A DNA stretch of 64,000 nt from Microbacterium sufflavum (lineage in GTDB: Bacteria > Actinomycetota > Actinomycetes > Actinomycetales > Microbacteriaceae). Position numbers and translations under genes: made by a program. The stretch lies in assembly GCF_023101165.1 (NCBI RefSeq), contig NZ_CP078076.1, forward strand, positions 2,790,001 through 2,854,000, read 5' to 3'. This document shows, in pieces, positions 21,012-29,466 of this stretch. The first letter of the stretch is position 1. Each line of letters starts with the position of its first letter. Under the pieces are notes generated by a model. That model worked only from the letters and a program-made list of their open reading frames with translations, made no database searches and had not been told where the DNA came from.

Positions 21012-21821
21012 GTGGCAGCCATCGAACCGACCGTGAAGGCGAAGGCCGACCGGGATCGGCGGATGTCGCTCGGCGCGCATCTCGTCGAGCTGCGGAAGCG
21101 TCTCATGTACGCTGCCCTCGCGCTGGTGGTCGGCATGGTGATCGCGTTCATCGTCGCGGACCCGGTCATCCACTTCATCACGGAGCCCATCCGGATCATC
21201 ACCGAGAAACGCGGCGACGATTTCAGCGCGCTGAACTTCGGCACGGTGACCGCGGCCTTCGACATGCGCATGCGCATCGCCTTCTCGATCGGGCTGTTCC
21301 TGTCCGCGCCCATCTGGCTGTGGCAGGTCTGGGCGTTCATCATGCCGGGGCTCACGCGCAAGGAGATCAAGTACACGGTCGGCTTCGTGCTCGCCGCGGT
21401 TCCGCTCTTCTTCGCCGGGTGCTACCTCGGCGTCATGATCATGCCGCACGTGATCGAACTCATGTGGAGCTTCACCCCCGAGGGCGGGACGAACTTCTAC
21501 TACGCGCAGGAGTACTACGACTTCGTCTTCAAGCTGATGATCGTGATCGGGGTGTCGTTCGTGCTCCCGGTGTTCCTGGTCGCGCTGAACCTGGCCGGCG
21601 TCATGTCGGGTCGCGCCATCCTCAAGGGTTGGCGAGTCGCGGTCCTCATCGCGACGATCTTCGCCGCCCTCGCGACTCCCGCCGCCGACGTCGTGAGCAT
21701 GCTGATGCTCGCCGGGATCCTCATCGTGCTGTTCTTCGCCGCCGCGGGACTCTCTCTGCTCTTCGATCGGCGCAAACGGAAGAGGGATGCGGCCGCCGGC
21801 ATCGTCCCTGACGCCGTATGA
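21012..21821 (+). CDS. tatC: Sec-independent translocase subunit TatC
   Basis: TatC recognises twin-arginine signal peptides and nucleates the Tat translocase. The 269-aa protein has six membrane segments. The conserved cytoplasmic start motif HLVELRKRL precedes TM1, and AFIMPGLTRKE and APIWLWQ are also family motifs. GTG 21012 starts VAAIEPTVKAKADRD; an internal ATG at 21063 is possible but would leave an unusually short N-terminus. The C-terminal tail is basic (FDRRKRKRDA). It overlaps helY by 4 bp. Confidence 0.93.
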   Translation: MAAIEPTVKAKADRDRRMSLGAHLVELRKRLMYAALALVVGMVIAFIVADPVIHFITEPIRIITEKRGDDFSALNFGTVTAAFDMRMRIAFSIGLFLSAPIWLWQVWAFIMPGLTRKEIKYTVGFVLAAVPLFFAGCYLGVMIMPHVIELMWSFTPEGGTNFYYAQEYYDFVFKLMIVIGVSFVLPVFLVALNLAGVMSGRAILKGWRVAVLIATIFAALATPAADVVSMLMLAGILIVLFFAAAGLSLLFDRRKRKRDAAAGIVPDAV

Positions 21822-24292
21822 GTTCTCCGTCCGACCGTTACGCGCAGGCGCAGGACGCGGCGAGCCATCCGCAGACCGTCGCCTTCGCCGCGCGCCAGCG
21901 ATTCCAGCTCGATCCGTTCCAGGTGGCCGGGTGTCACGCCCTGGAGAACGGGCGCAGCGTGCTGGTCGCGGCGCCGACCGGGGCGGGCAAGACGATCGTC
22001 GGTGAGTTCGCGATCCACCTCGCGATGCAGAGCCCGACGGACAAGGCGTTCTACACGACGCCGATGAAGGCCCTGTCGAACCAGAAGTTCCGCGAGCTCG
22101 TCGACGTCTACGGCCCCGACGAGGTCGGGTTGCTCACCGGCGACACGAACATCAACGGCAACGCCCGCATCGTCGTGATGACGACCGAGGTGCTGCGGAA
22201 CATGATCTACGCGGACTCCGCCGCGCTCCGCGACCTGCGCTACGTCGTGATGGATGAGGTGCACTACCTGGCCGACCGGTTCCGCGGAGCCGTGTGGGAG
22301 GAAGTGATCATCCACCTGCCCCCGCGCGTGCGTCTGGTCTCCCTCAGCGCGACGGTGTCGAATGCGGAGGAGTTCGGCGACTGGCTCGACACGGTCCGGG
22401 GCGACACGGAGGTGATCGTGTCCGAGGTGCGGCCGGTGCCCCTGGAGCAGCACGTGCTCGTGCGCGACGACCTGCTTCCGCTGTTCGACGACAGGGCGGG
22501 TCTCGCGACGGCCCAGGTCAACCAGGAGCTCATGCGGATCCGCTCCTTCACGGGCTCGACGTACGAGGCGAATCGGCAGGCGCAGTCGTATCGCAGCAAC
22601 CGTCACGCTGGGCGGCAGGCGCAGCGCCCGCCTCGCGGCGGACGACGCCCGGTGCGCTCGGCCAACGCGCGTCGCATCGAGCGGATGGATCGCCCGGATG
22701 TGGTCGAGCTCCTGGAGCGGTCGAGTCTCCTGCCCGCCATCTTCTTCATCTTCAGCCGTGTCGGCTGCGATGCCGCCGTGCAGCAGGTCCGGCGCGCGGG
22801 CATCCGCCTCACCTCGAACGAGGAGCGGGCCGAGATCCGCGCCATCGTCGAGGAGCGCACGCGCACCCTGCAGGACGAAGATCTCGGTGTGCTCGGCTAC
22901 TGGGAGTGGCTCGACAACCTCGAGCGCGGCGTGGCCGCCCATCACGCTGGTCTGCTTCCGGCGTTCAAGGAGGTCGTCGAGGAGCTGTTCCAGCGCAAGC
23001 TCGTGAAGGTCGTGTTCGCGACCGAGACGCTCGCTCTCGGCATCAACATGCCGGCCCGGACCGTCGTGCTGGAGAAGATGGAGAAGTTCAACGGCGAGGC
23101 GCGTGTCGCGATCACGTCCGGCGAGTACACGCAGCTCACCGGGCGGGCGGGTCGCCGGGGGATCGACGTGGAGGGCCACGCGGTCGTGCAGTGGACCGAG
23201 GGCATGGATCCGCAGGCCGTGGCCGCCCTCGCCTCCCGACGCACGTATCCGTTGAACTCCAGCTTCCGGCCGACCTACAACATGGCCGTCAACCTGATCG
23301 ACATGTTCGGGAAGGGCAGGGCGCGGCAGATCCTGGAGTCGTCGTTCGCGCAGTTCCAGGCCGATCGCGCCGTCGTCGGCCTGGCGCGCCAGGTGCGTGA
23401 GGCGGAGGAGTCTCTTGCCGGTTATCGCTCCGCCATGGCCTGCGAACACGGCGACTTCCCCGAGTACGCCGCGATCCGCCGTGAGCTCAGCGACCTGGAG
23501 AAGAAGAACCGGCAGGACGCGAACGCGCCGCGCGCCGCACGGGACAAGCGGATGAAACGCATCCAGTCGTTGCGCACGCAGATGCAGCGACATCCCTGCC
23601 ACCGCTGTCCGGATCGCGAGGCGCACGCGCGGTGGGCCGAACGCTACTGGAAGCTCAAGAGGCAGACCGATCGCACGCGCCGCCAGATCGAGAACCGCAC
23701 CGGGACCGTCGCGCGGGTGTTCGATCGCGTGGTGGAGGTGCTGGAGACACTCGACTACCTCCGCCGAGACGACGACGAGACCCTGCTGACGGAGGCCGGC
23801 CGCACCATGCGGCGGATCTACGGGGAGCGTGACCTCCTGGTCGCCGAGTCGCTGCGTCAGGACCTCTGGAAGAGCCTGGACGCTCCGTCTCTCGCCGCCA
23901 TGGCCTGCTGCCTCGTGTACGAGCCGCGGCGGGACGAGTCGAACACGGGGGAGCGAGGTCTGCCCCGGGGGCCGTTCCGCGCCGCGTACGACCGGACGAC
24001 AGCCCTCTGGGCCGAGCTGGACGACCTCGAGCGGGATCACCAGCTGCCCGGCAGCGAGCCCCTGGCCGCCGGCCTTGCGGGGGCGATGCACACCTGGGCG
24101 CGTGGGGGTACGCTCGACCGCGTCCTGATCGACGCCGACATGGCCGCCGGAGACTTCGTCCGCTGGGCGAAGCAGACGATCGACCTGCTGGACCAGCTCT
24201 CGATCGTCGCCGAAGACCCCGCTCTCGCGCGCACCGCTCGGCTCGCCCTCGACGGCGTGCGGCGGGGCATCGTCGCCTACTCGTCGATGTGA
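21818..24292 (+). CDS. helY: HelY, Ski2-like DEAD/DEAH RNA helicase
   Basis: This 824-aa SF2 helicase of the Ski2/Mtr4 group has Walker A VAAPTGAGKTIVGEF, the DEVH box VMDEVHYLADR, motif III SLSATVSNAEEF and motif VI TGRAGRRGIDVEG. A basic insert lies at about residues 245-290 (NRHAGRQAQRPPRGGRRP). The C-terminal region contains a Cys pair in HPCHRCPD. It is probably involved in RNA turnover or rRNA processing; the exact substrate in actinobacteria is unproven. Its position after tatC is conserved in mycobacteria (Rv2092c). Confidence 0.92.
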   Translation: MSSPSDRYAQAQDAASHPQTVAFAARQRFQLDPFQVAGCHALENGRSVLVAAPTGAGKTIVGEFAIHLAMQSPTDKAFYTTPMKALSNQKFRELVDVYGPDEVGLLTGDTNINGNARIVVMTTEVLRNMIYADSAALRDLRYVVMDEVHYLADRFRGAVWEEVIIHLPPRVRLVSLSATVSNAEEFGDWLDTVRGDTEVIVSEVRPVPLEQHVLVRDDLLPLFDDRAGLATAQVNQELMRIRSFTGSTYEANRQAQSYRSNRHAGRQAQRPPRGGRRPVRSANARRIERMDRPDVVELLERSSLLPAIFFIFSRVGCDAAVQQVRRAGIRLTSNEERAEIRAIVEERTRTLQDEDLGVLGYWEWLDNLERGVAAHHAGLLPAFKEVVEELFQRKLVKVVFATETLALGINMPARTVVLEKMEKFNGEARVAITSGEYTQLTGRAGRRGIDVEGHAVVQWTEGMDPQAVAALASRRTYPLNSSFRPTYNMAVNLIDMFGKGRARQILESSFAQFQADRAVVGLARQVREAEESLAGYRSAMACEHGDFPEYAAIRRELSDLEKKNRQDANAPRAARDKRMKRIQSLRTQMQRHPCHRCPDREAHARWAERYWKLKRQTDRTRRQIENRTGTVARVFDRVVEVLETLDYLRRDDDETLLTEAGRTMRRIYGERDLLVAESLRQDLWKSLDAPSLAAMACCLVYEPRRDESNTGERGLPRGPFRAAYDRTTALWAELDDLERDHQLPGSEPLAAGLAGAMHTWARGGTLDRVLIDADMAAGDFVRWAKQTIDLLDQLSIVAEDPALARTARLALDGVRRGIVAYSSM

Positions 24293-25833
24293 GGGTGAGC
24301 GCCGTGACCGATCCGTCCGTTCCCGTCCGCCCGCGTGCCCTCCTGCCGCTGTGGGGCGCGGTGCTCGCTGCTGTCGGGGCGGCGGTGCTCATGGATCTCG
24401 CGTTCCCCGAGGCCGCGGTCTGGATCCTCGCGTTCCCGGCCACCGGGCTCCTGCTGCTGGCGTTGATCGGGCGACGGGCGGGCGGCGCCCTGCTCGTCGG
24501 CCTCGTGTACGGCGTCGTCTTCTTCGGTCTGCTGGTGTCCTGGACCTCCCGCTACCTCGGGCCTTTGCCCTGGGCGGCGCTCAGCGTTGTCGAGGGTGCG
24601 CTGACCGCGGTCGCGCTCGTCCCCATCGCCCTGGCCTACCGCTGGCTTCCGCGGGCATTCCCCGGCACGGCTGGCCGCCTGTTCGTCCTGCCGACGGTGG
24701 TCGCCGCACTGTGGGTCGGGCGGGAGCTCTTCCTGGGCTGGTGGCCCTACGGCGGATTCCCGTGGGCGCGCCTGGGCATGAGTCAGGCCGAGAGTCCGCT
24801 CGCTCCGGTCACCTCGTGGCTGGGGGTCAGCGGGCTGAGCTTCCTGATGGTGCTGCTGACGGCCATGGTGATCGAGCTGATCCGGACCGGGTCCTGGCGG
24901 CGTCCACTGCGGCTGGTCGTTCCCGCAGCAGTCGTGGTGGTGCTGGTGTTCACCCCGCTGTTCCCGACGGCAGCCACGGGGACGATGCGCATCGGAGCCG
25001 TGCAGGGGAACGGACCGACGGGCTACTTCGACTCGCGCGAACCGTTCTCCGTGATCCAGGCCCAGACCGAGGCGACTGCGCCCCTCTACGGCGAAGATCT
25101 CGATCTGCTCGTGTGGCCGGAGGGATCCCTCGACGCCGATCCCGCCGAGAGCTCGGCTCTCGCCCGCCGGATGACCTTGGTCGCCAATCGGGTGGATGCC
25201 CCGTTGCTCGCCAACGCGGCGACCGCGCGAGGCGACCGCTTCTACAACACGTCGATGCTGTGGACCCAGAGCGGTGAGGCGTCGCAGTCGCACGACAAGC
25301 GCCACCCCGTGCCGTTCGGTGAGTACGTTCCCGACCGCGCCTTCTTCAATGCGCTGGTCCCTGATCTGATCGGGCTCATCCAGCGCGAGTACACGCCGGG
25401 CACGAACGCTCCCATCGTCGAGGTCGACGGTGTGAAGGTGGGTCTCGCGATCTGCTTCGACGTGATCTACGACGACGTGATCCTCGAGGGCATCGGCGAC
25501 GGCGCGCAGGTGCTGGTGTTCCAGACCAACAACGCGGACTTCCGCGGTACCGACGAGAACCTCCAGCAGCTCGCATTCGCGCGCATGCGGGCGATCGAGA
25601 CGGGCCGGAGTGTGGTGAACATCTCCACGGTCGGCACGAGTCAGGTGATCCGCCACGATGGCCGGACCATCACCAGCCTGGACGCGGATGAGGCCGGAGC
25701 GATGCTCGAGGATGTCGAGCTGCGCTCCGGCCTCACGGCGGGTGTCGTCCTGGGCCCCTGGGTGCAGCAGGTGCTGCTGTGGGGCGGGGTGGGCGCGCTC
25801 GTGGTCGGGTGGTGGCGCGCCCGTCGGCGTTAG
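24289..25833 (+). CDS. lnt: Apolipoprotein N-acyltransferase
   Basis: This 514-aa membrane enzyme adds the third acyl chain to lipoproteins. Six or so N-terminal membrane helices precede a nitrilase-fold periplasmic domain. The catalytic triad is visible: Glu in WPEGSLDADP, Lys in SHDKRHPVPFGEYVP and Cys in AICFDVIYDD. A final C-terminal membrane segment follows. Three in-frame GTG codons (24289, 24295, 24304) compete; 24289 gives the coupled GTGA overlap with helY. In mycobacteria this domain is fused to the polyprenol-phosphate mannosyltransferase Ppm1. Here the protein ends after Lnt and no ppm gene follows. Confidence 0.9.
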   Translation: MRVSAVTDPSVPVRPRALLPLWGAVLAAVGAAVLMDLAFPEAAVWILAFPATGLLLLALIGRRAGGALLVGLVYGVVFFGLLVSWTSRYLGPLPWAALSVVEGALTAVALVPIALAYRWLPRAFPGTAGRLFVLPTVVAALWVGRELFLGWWPYGGFPWARLGMSQAESPLAPVTSWLGVSGLSFLMVLLTAMVIELIRTGSWRRPLRLVVPAAVVVVLVFTPLFPTAATGTMRIGAVQGNGPTGYFDSREPFSVIQAQTEATAPLYGEDLDLLVWPEGSLDADPAESSALARRMTLVANRVDAPLLANAATARGDRFYNTSMLWTQSGEASQSHDKRHPVPFGEYVPDRAFFNALVPDLIGLIQREYTPGTNAPIVEVDGVKVGLAICFDVIYDDVILEGIGDGAQVLVFQTNNADFRGTDENLQQLAFARMRAIETGRSVVNISTVGTSQVIRHDGRTITSLDADEAGAMLEDVELRSGLTAGVVLGPWVQQVLLWGGVGALVVGWWRARRR

Positions 25834-26213
25834 GCGCCGATCTTCTCCCTGGTGGGATCTTCTCCCGCGCCGCGGCGGGCACGGATGAAGGCGAGCCGCT
25901 CTTCGAGGAGCTCCTCGAGCTCGGCGCGGGTGCGGCGCTCCATCAGCATGTCCCAGTGCGTGCGGGCGGACTTCTCGTCGCTCGCCTCGATGGTGACGGA
26001 CTGACCGTCGACCTGCAGGCGGGCCTCAGCACCGCAGGCGCGGCACTCCCAGGTCTGCGGGGGTTCGGCGTCGGCCGCGAACATCAGGGTGGTGTCGTGT
26101 CCGCACGTGTCACAGGTGTAGGTGGTCTCACGGCGCTCCATGAAAACGACGCCCTCTTCGCTCTGTAGGCTCTGGGCGCCGAGTCGGATGCCGCGCAGGC
26201 TGCGATCTGCCAT
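25830..26213 (-). CDS. rbpA: RNA polymerase-binding protein RbpA
   Basis: This 127-aa actinobacterial RNA polymerase holoenzyme factor stabilises sigma-A promoter complexes. MADRSLRGIRLGAQSLQSE is the conserved N-terminal tail. The core holds CDTCGH and CRACGAE (a zinc-type CxxC pair set), and the C-terminal sigma-interaction part contains ARTHWDMLMERRTRAELEEL. The stop codon overlaps the lnt stop in convergent orientation (TTAG). Upstream on the minus strand, TATACC (26238-26243) is a likely -10. Neighbouring lnt plus rbpA is the mycobacterial Rv2051c-Rv2050 arrangement. Confidence 0.94.
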   Translation of the reverse strand: MADRSLRGIRLGAQSLQSEEGVVFMERRETTYTCDTCGHDTTLMFAADAEPPQTWECRACGAEARLQVDGQSVTIEASDEKSARTHWDMLMERRTRAELEELLEERLAFIRARRGAGEDPTREKIGA

Positions 26214-26237
26214 TGTGTGGTCCTCTCGTCGCTGTCA

Positions 26238-26243
26238 GGTATA
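26238..26243 (-). promoter_or_regulatory. Putative -10 box of rbpA
   Basis: TATACC on the minus strand, about 24 nt before the rbpA ATG at 26213. The rest of the 119-bp gap to 26332 holds no gene and no clear terminator. I do not see a GGAAT/GTT-type SigR promoter. Confidence 0.35.
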
Positions 26244-26332
26244 ACGCTCGAGCCTGTGGGCTTCATCCACGTGACCGCGATCTCGGCGGTATTCACAGTG
26301 GAATCCCAGCGCCGGCGGGTAAAGAGCTCGCC

Positions 26333-27109
26333 CTACTCTGGAGCGAGGACCGAGACCGCGAGGTCGGCGCGGTCCGACACGATCCCGTCCACCCCCATCC
26401 GGTGGAGGCGACGCATCTCATCCGGGTCGTTGACCGTCCAGACGTGCACCTCGATCCCGGCCCGATGCGCCGCCCGCAGGAGCGCGGGGGTGAGGACGGT
26501 CAGGGCGCCACGACGCTCCGGTATCTGGAGCGCGTCGATGTCACGCAGGGCACGCGCGGGGGAGAGGCGGAGGGCCGACAGCGCGCGGGCCGAGGCGATC
26601 GTGCGGCGTCCGCCCGACGTGGCGGGGCGCTGCGCGGCCCCGGCGCGTCTCACTTCCTCGACCGTCGCTCGACGGCTCGCGTCGGAGAAGCTCGTGATCA
26701 GGACGCGCTCGGTGTGCGGGGCGAGGACGGGGCCGAGGAGTCCGGCCGCAGCCGGCGTCTTGACGTCGATGTTGAAGCGCACGTCGGGGAAGGACGAGAG
26801 CGCATCACCGACGGTGAGCAGCCCGCCGTGATCGGCGAAGAGTGCACGCAGCTCACGGGTGCGGACCTCGCTCACCGCGCGCGAGTCGTCAGCGAGGCGG
26901 CGCAGGTCGGGGTCGTGCACCAGGACGACGTCCCCGTCGGCGGTCACCTGGCAGTCGGTCTCGATGTACTCGACGCCGGCCGCGTGCGCGGCGGCGAAGG
27001 CCCCCGCCGTGTTCTCCCACACCCCGGATTCCTCGCCTGCGGCGGTCACCAGACCGCGATGCGCGAAGATCCGCGGGGAGCGGGCGTTCGAGAAGAACGG
27101 GTGCGTCAC
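26333..27109 (-). CDS. Glycerophosphodiester phosphodiesterase family protein
   Basis: This 258-aa GDPD-fold enzyme hydrolyses glycerophosphodiesters to glycerol-3-phosphate and an alcohol. FAHRGLVTAAGEESGVWENT carries the first catalytic His/Arg and the metal Glu; VEYIETDCQVTADGDVVLVH carries the second His and the E-x-D metal ligands. VHVWTVNDPDEMRRLH is the typical C-terminal strand. No signal peptide is visible, so it is cytoplasmic. GTG 27109 overlaps the upstream SPFH stop by 4 bp; longer frames are overlap with that gene. It is last in an nfeD-SPFH-GDPD operon. Confidence 0.9.
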   Translation of the reverse strand: MTHPFFSNARSPRIFAHRGLVTAAGEESGVWENTAGAFAAAHAAGVEYIETDCQVTADGDVVLVHDPDLRRLADDSRAVSEVRTRELRALFADHGGLLTVGDALSSFPDVRFNIDVKTPAAAGLLGPVLAPHTERVLITSFSDASRRATVEEVRRAGAAQRPATSGGRRTIASARALSALRLSPARALRDIDALQIPERRGALTVLTPALLRAAHRAGIEVHVWTVNDPDEMRRLHRMGVDGIVSDRADLAVSVLAPE

Positions 27110-28035
27110 ACGCGGGGTGCGGGGTCCGTGGGCCCCTGGCCCGACTTCGGGGTGAAGGCGCTGCCGATGCCCTTCAGTGCCTCCGTCAGTTCGCTGGGCA
27201 CGATCCACAGCTTGTTGGACGGGCCCTCGCTGATCTTCGGCAGCATCTGGAGGTACTGATACGCAAGGAGCTTGTCGTCGGGAGCGCCCTGATGGATCGC
27301 GCTGAAGACGTTCTGGATCGCCTCCGCCTCGCCCTGGGCACGGAGCACGGCCGCCTGCTTGTCGCCCTCCGCCCGCAGGATCTCCGCCTGCCGCAGACCC
27401 TCCGCCTCGAGGATGGCGGACTGCTTGGTGCCCTCCGCCGTGAGGATGGCGGCACGACGGTCCCGCTCGGCGCGCATCTGCTTCTCCATGGAGTCCTGGA
27501 TCGAGACGGGCGGGTCGATGGCCTTCAGCTCGACGCGACCGACGCGGATGCCCCACTTGCCGGTGGCCTCGTCCAGCACCACGCGGAGCTGCCCGTTGAT
27601 GTTGTCGCGGCTGGTCAGTGCCTCTTCGAGGTTGAGACCGCCGACGACGTTGCGCAGCGTGGTCGTGGTGAGCTGCTCGACGGCGCCGAGGTAGTTGGCG
27701 ATCTCGTATGTCGCCGCGCGCGCGTCCGTCACTTGGAAATAGACGACGGTGTCGATCGACACGACCAGGTTGTCCTCCGTGATCACCGGCTGGGGCGGGA
27801 AGGAGACGACCTGCTCGCGCATGTCGATCAGCGGGCGGAGGCGATCGATGAAGGGCACCAGGATGTTCAGCCCGGGGGAGAGGGTCTTGTGGTAGCGCCC
27901 GAGCCGCTCGACGACACCCGCGGTCGCCTGGGGGATGATGCGGATGGCCCTGGCGATGGTGACGATCACGAAGATGATGACCGCGATCACCAGGATCCAG
28001 ATGATCACCGTGGGGATGAACGATGCGTCGTCCAC
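27106..28035 (-). CDS. SPFH/band-7 domain membrane protein (stomatin/QmcA-like)
   Basis: This 309-aa protein has one N-terminal membrane segment (IIWILVIAVIIFVIVTIARA), a band-7 domain (about 30-200; RLGRYHKTLSPGLNILVPF, DTVVYFQVTDARAATYEI) and a coiled-coil of repeated Ala/Glu-rich units (ILEAEGLRQAEILRAEGDKQ). It forms oligomeric membrane-organising platforms in the family. It pairs with NfeD just upstream, a classical stomatin operon. GTG 28035 has an AGGAG site; the gap from nfeD is 8 bp. Confidence 0.92.
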   Translation of the reverse strand: MDDASFIPTVIIWILVIAVIIFVIVTIARAIRIIPQATAGVVERLGRYHKTLSPGLNILVPFIDRLRPLIDMREQVVSFPPQPVITEDNLVVSIDTVVYFQVTDARAATYEIANYLGAVEQLTTTTLRNVVGGLNLEEALTSRDNINGQLRVVLDEATGKWGIRVGRVELKAIDPPVSIQDSMEKQMRAERDRRAAILTAEGTKQSAILEAEGLRQAEILRAEGDKQAAVLRAQGEAEAIQNVFSAIHQGAPDDKLLAYQYLQMLPKISEGPSNKLWIVPSELTEALKGIGSAFTPKSGQGPTDPAPRV

Positions 28036-28043
28036 GTGTTCTC

Positions 28044-28517
28044 CTAGTCGTTGAGGGGACGGACGATCGCCGTGGCGCCGTTGATGGCGGTGACGGCGAT
28101 CGGAGCGCCCTGGGGGATGGGCACGGGGGAGGACGAGCGGGCCGTCCAGGTGTCGCCGTTGGCGAGCTTGGCTTGCCCGGACACCTGCGTGATGTCGCTC
28201 AGTGCGAAGCCGCGCAGATCGACCAGAGCATCCACGTTCGACCGGGCCGGGTCGGCGCCGCGATGCAGCCGCCGCAGCAGCGGAGGCCGGAGGAACAGGA
28301 TGAAGAGGGCGGCAGCGATGCCGGCGATGATGATCTGGATCCACACCGGCACGCCGAGGAAGTCCGTGACGAGTCCGACCAGGCCGCCGAAGCTGAGCAT
28401 GAGGAACGTGAAGTCCAGCGAGAGCATCTCGATCACGAGGAAGACGGCGATGAGGACCAGCCATCCGATCCACGCCCACTGGTCGATGAACACGACGAAA
28501 GTCGAGAAGTTGTCCAT
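28044..28517 (-). CDS. NfeD-like membrane protein
   Basis: This 157-aa short NfeD protein has three membrane segments (residues about 12-35, 38-55 and 60-77) and then an OB-fold NfeD domain (LVDLRGFALSDITQ, GDTWTARSSSPVPIPQG). It is the partner of the SPFH protein encoded downstream and is thought to help membrane-quality or raft-like assemblies. It is the short type without a ClpP-like protease domain. The start ATG 28517 has a GGAGG site. Confidence 0.9.
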   Translation of the reverse strand: MDNFSTFVVFIDQWAWIGWLVLIAVFLVIEMLSLDFTFLMLSFGGLVGLVTDFLGVPVWIQIIIAGIAAALFILFLRPPLLRRLHRGADPARSNVDALVDLRGFALSDITQVSGQAKLANGDTWTARSSSPVPIPQGAPIAVTAINGATAIVRPLND

Positions 28518-28585
28518 TCGGCCTCCTTTGTGGTCAACGTATCACGCGCTGCCCCGGCGATCGGGGTGCCCTCGCGACCGCTTGG

Positions 28586-28613
28586 TAATGTGAGAGAGCC
28601 GTGCGCTCACGGC
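28586..28613 (+). promoter_or_regulatory. -10-like box and 6-bp hairpin in the SDR leader
   Basis: TAATGT (28586-28591) is a plausible -10 for the SDR gene. Just downstream GCCGTG-CGCT-CACGGC (28598-28613) forms a perfect 6-bp stem with a 4-nt loop in the predicted leader. The ribosome site GAGGAG lies after it. The function of the hairpin is unknown. Confidence 0.35.
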
Positions 28614-28638
28614 GTTTCACGCATCATGAGGAGTCACC

Positions 28639-29403
28639 GTGACCGACGTTCTTCCCGCAGGATCCCTCGACGGCAAGGTCGCCCTCGTGACCGGCTCGTC
28701 CCGGGGGATCGGCGCCGACACCGTCCGCTACCTCGCCGAGGCGGGCGCCGACGTCGTGATCAACTTCCGCAACAAGGCTCCGCGCGCGGAGAAGCTCGCT
28801 GCAGAACTGCGCGAACTCGGTCGGAGGGTCCTCGTCGTCGGCGCGGATCTGACTGACACGGCGTCGGTGGACGCCATGTTCGACGCGGTGCGCGCGGAGT
28901 TCGGCCGCCTCGACGTGCTCGTGCTCAACGCCTCGGGCGGTATGGAGTCCGGGATGGCGGAGGACTACGCCCTCACGCTGAACCGCGACGCGCAGCTGAA
29001 CGTGCTGAACGCGGCCACCCCGTTGCTCGACGACGGCGCCCGTGTCGTCTTCGTGACGAGCCACCAGGCCCACTTCATCCGCACCACCCCGACGATGCCG
29101 GAGTACGAGCCGGTCGCCCTCTCCAAGCGCGCCGGTGAGGATGCGCTGCGCGAGCTCATCCCCGGTCTCGCCGAGAAGGGCGTCGGTTTCACCGTGGTCT
29201 CCGGCGACATGATCGAGGGCACCATCACGGCCACGCTCCTGGAGCGTGCGAACCCCGGGGCCATTGCGGAGCGCCGCGAGTCGGCCGGGCGCCTGTACAA
29301 CGTGTCCGAGTTCGCGGCCGAGGTCGCGAAGGCGGTCATCGATCCGGTCCCCGAGGACAACACGCGGCTCGTCGGCGACGTGAGCGCCTTCACCGCCTCC
29401 TGA
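28639..29403 (+). CDS. Short-chain dehydrogenase/reductase
   Basis: This 254-aa NAD(P)-dependent SDR has the cofactor loop ALVTGSSRGIGADTVRYL and LVLNASGGMESG in place of the common NNAG. The catalytic region VVFVTSHQAHF and YEPVALSKRAGED has Ser, then an unusually spaced Tyr (YEPVALSK, not YxxxK by strict count: Y-E-P-V-A-L-S-K). The catalytic assignment is therefore uncertain, though the fold is clear. The substrate is unknown. GTG 28639 follows a GAGGAG site. It ends at a strong bidirectional terminator. Confidence 0.85.
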   Translation: MTDVLPAGSLDGKVALVTGSSRGIGADTVRYLAEAGADVVINFRNKAPRAEKLAAELRELGRRVLVVGADLTDTASVDAMFDAVRAEFGRLDVLVLNASGGMESGMAEDYALTLNRDAQLNVLNAATPLLDDGARVVFVTSHQAHFIRTTPTMPEYEPVALSKRAGEDALRELIPGLAEKGVGFTVVSGDMIEGTITATLLERANPGAIAERRESAGRLYNVSEFAAEVAKAVIDPVPEDNTRLVGDVSAFTAS

Positions 29404-29412
29404 TCCTCGGAT

Positions 29413-29457
29413 ACGACTCCGCCCCGGCCCGCTTGTGCGGCACCGGGGCGGAGTCGT
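29413..29457. terminator. 15-bp perfect stem terminator between convergent genes
   Basis: The arms 29413-29427 and 29443-29457 are perfect complements. The 15-nt loop contains a smaller CCGC/GCGG pairing. It separates the SDR gene from the convergent HdeD-like gene and can end both transcripts. No T-run follows. Confidence 0.85.
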
Positions 29458-29466
29458 CTCGTGAGG

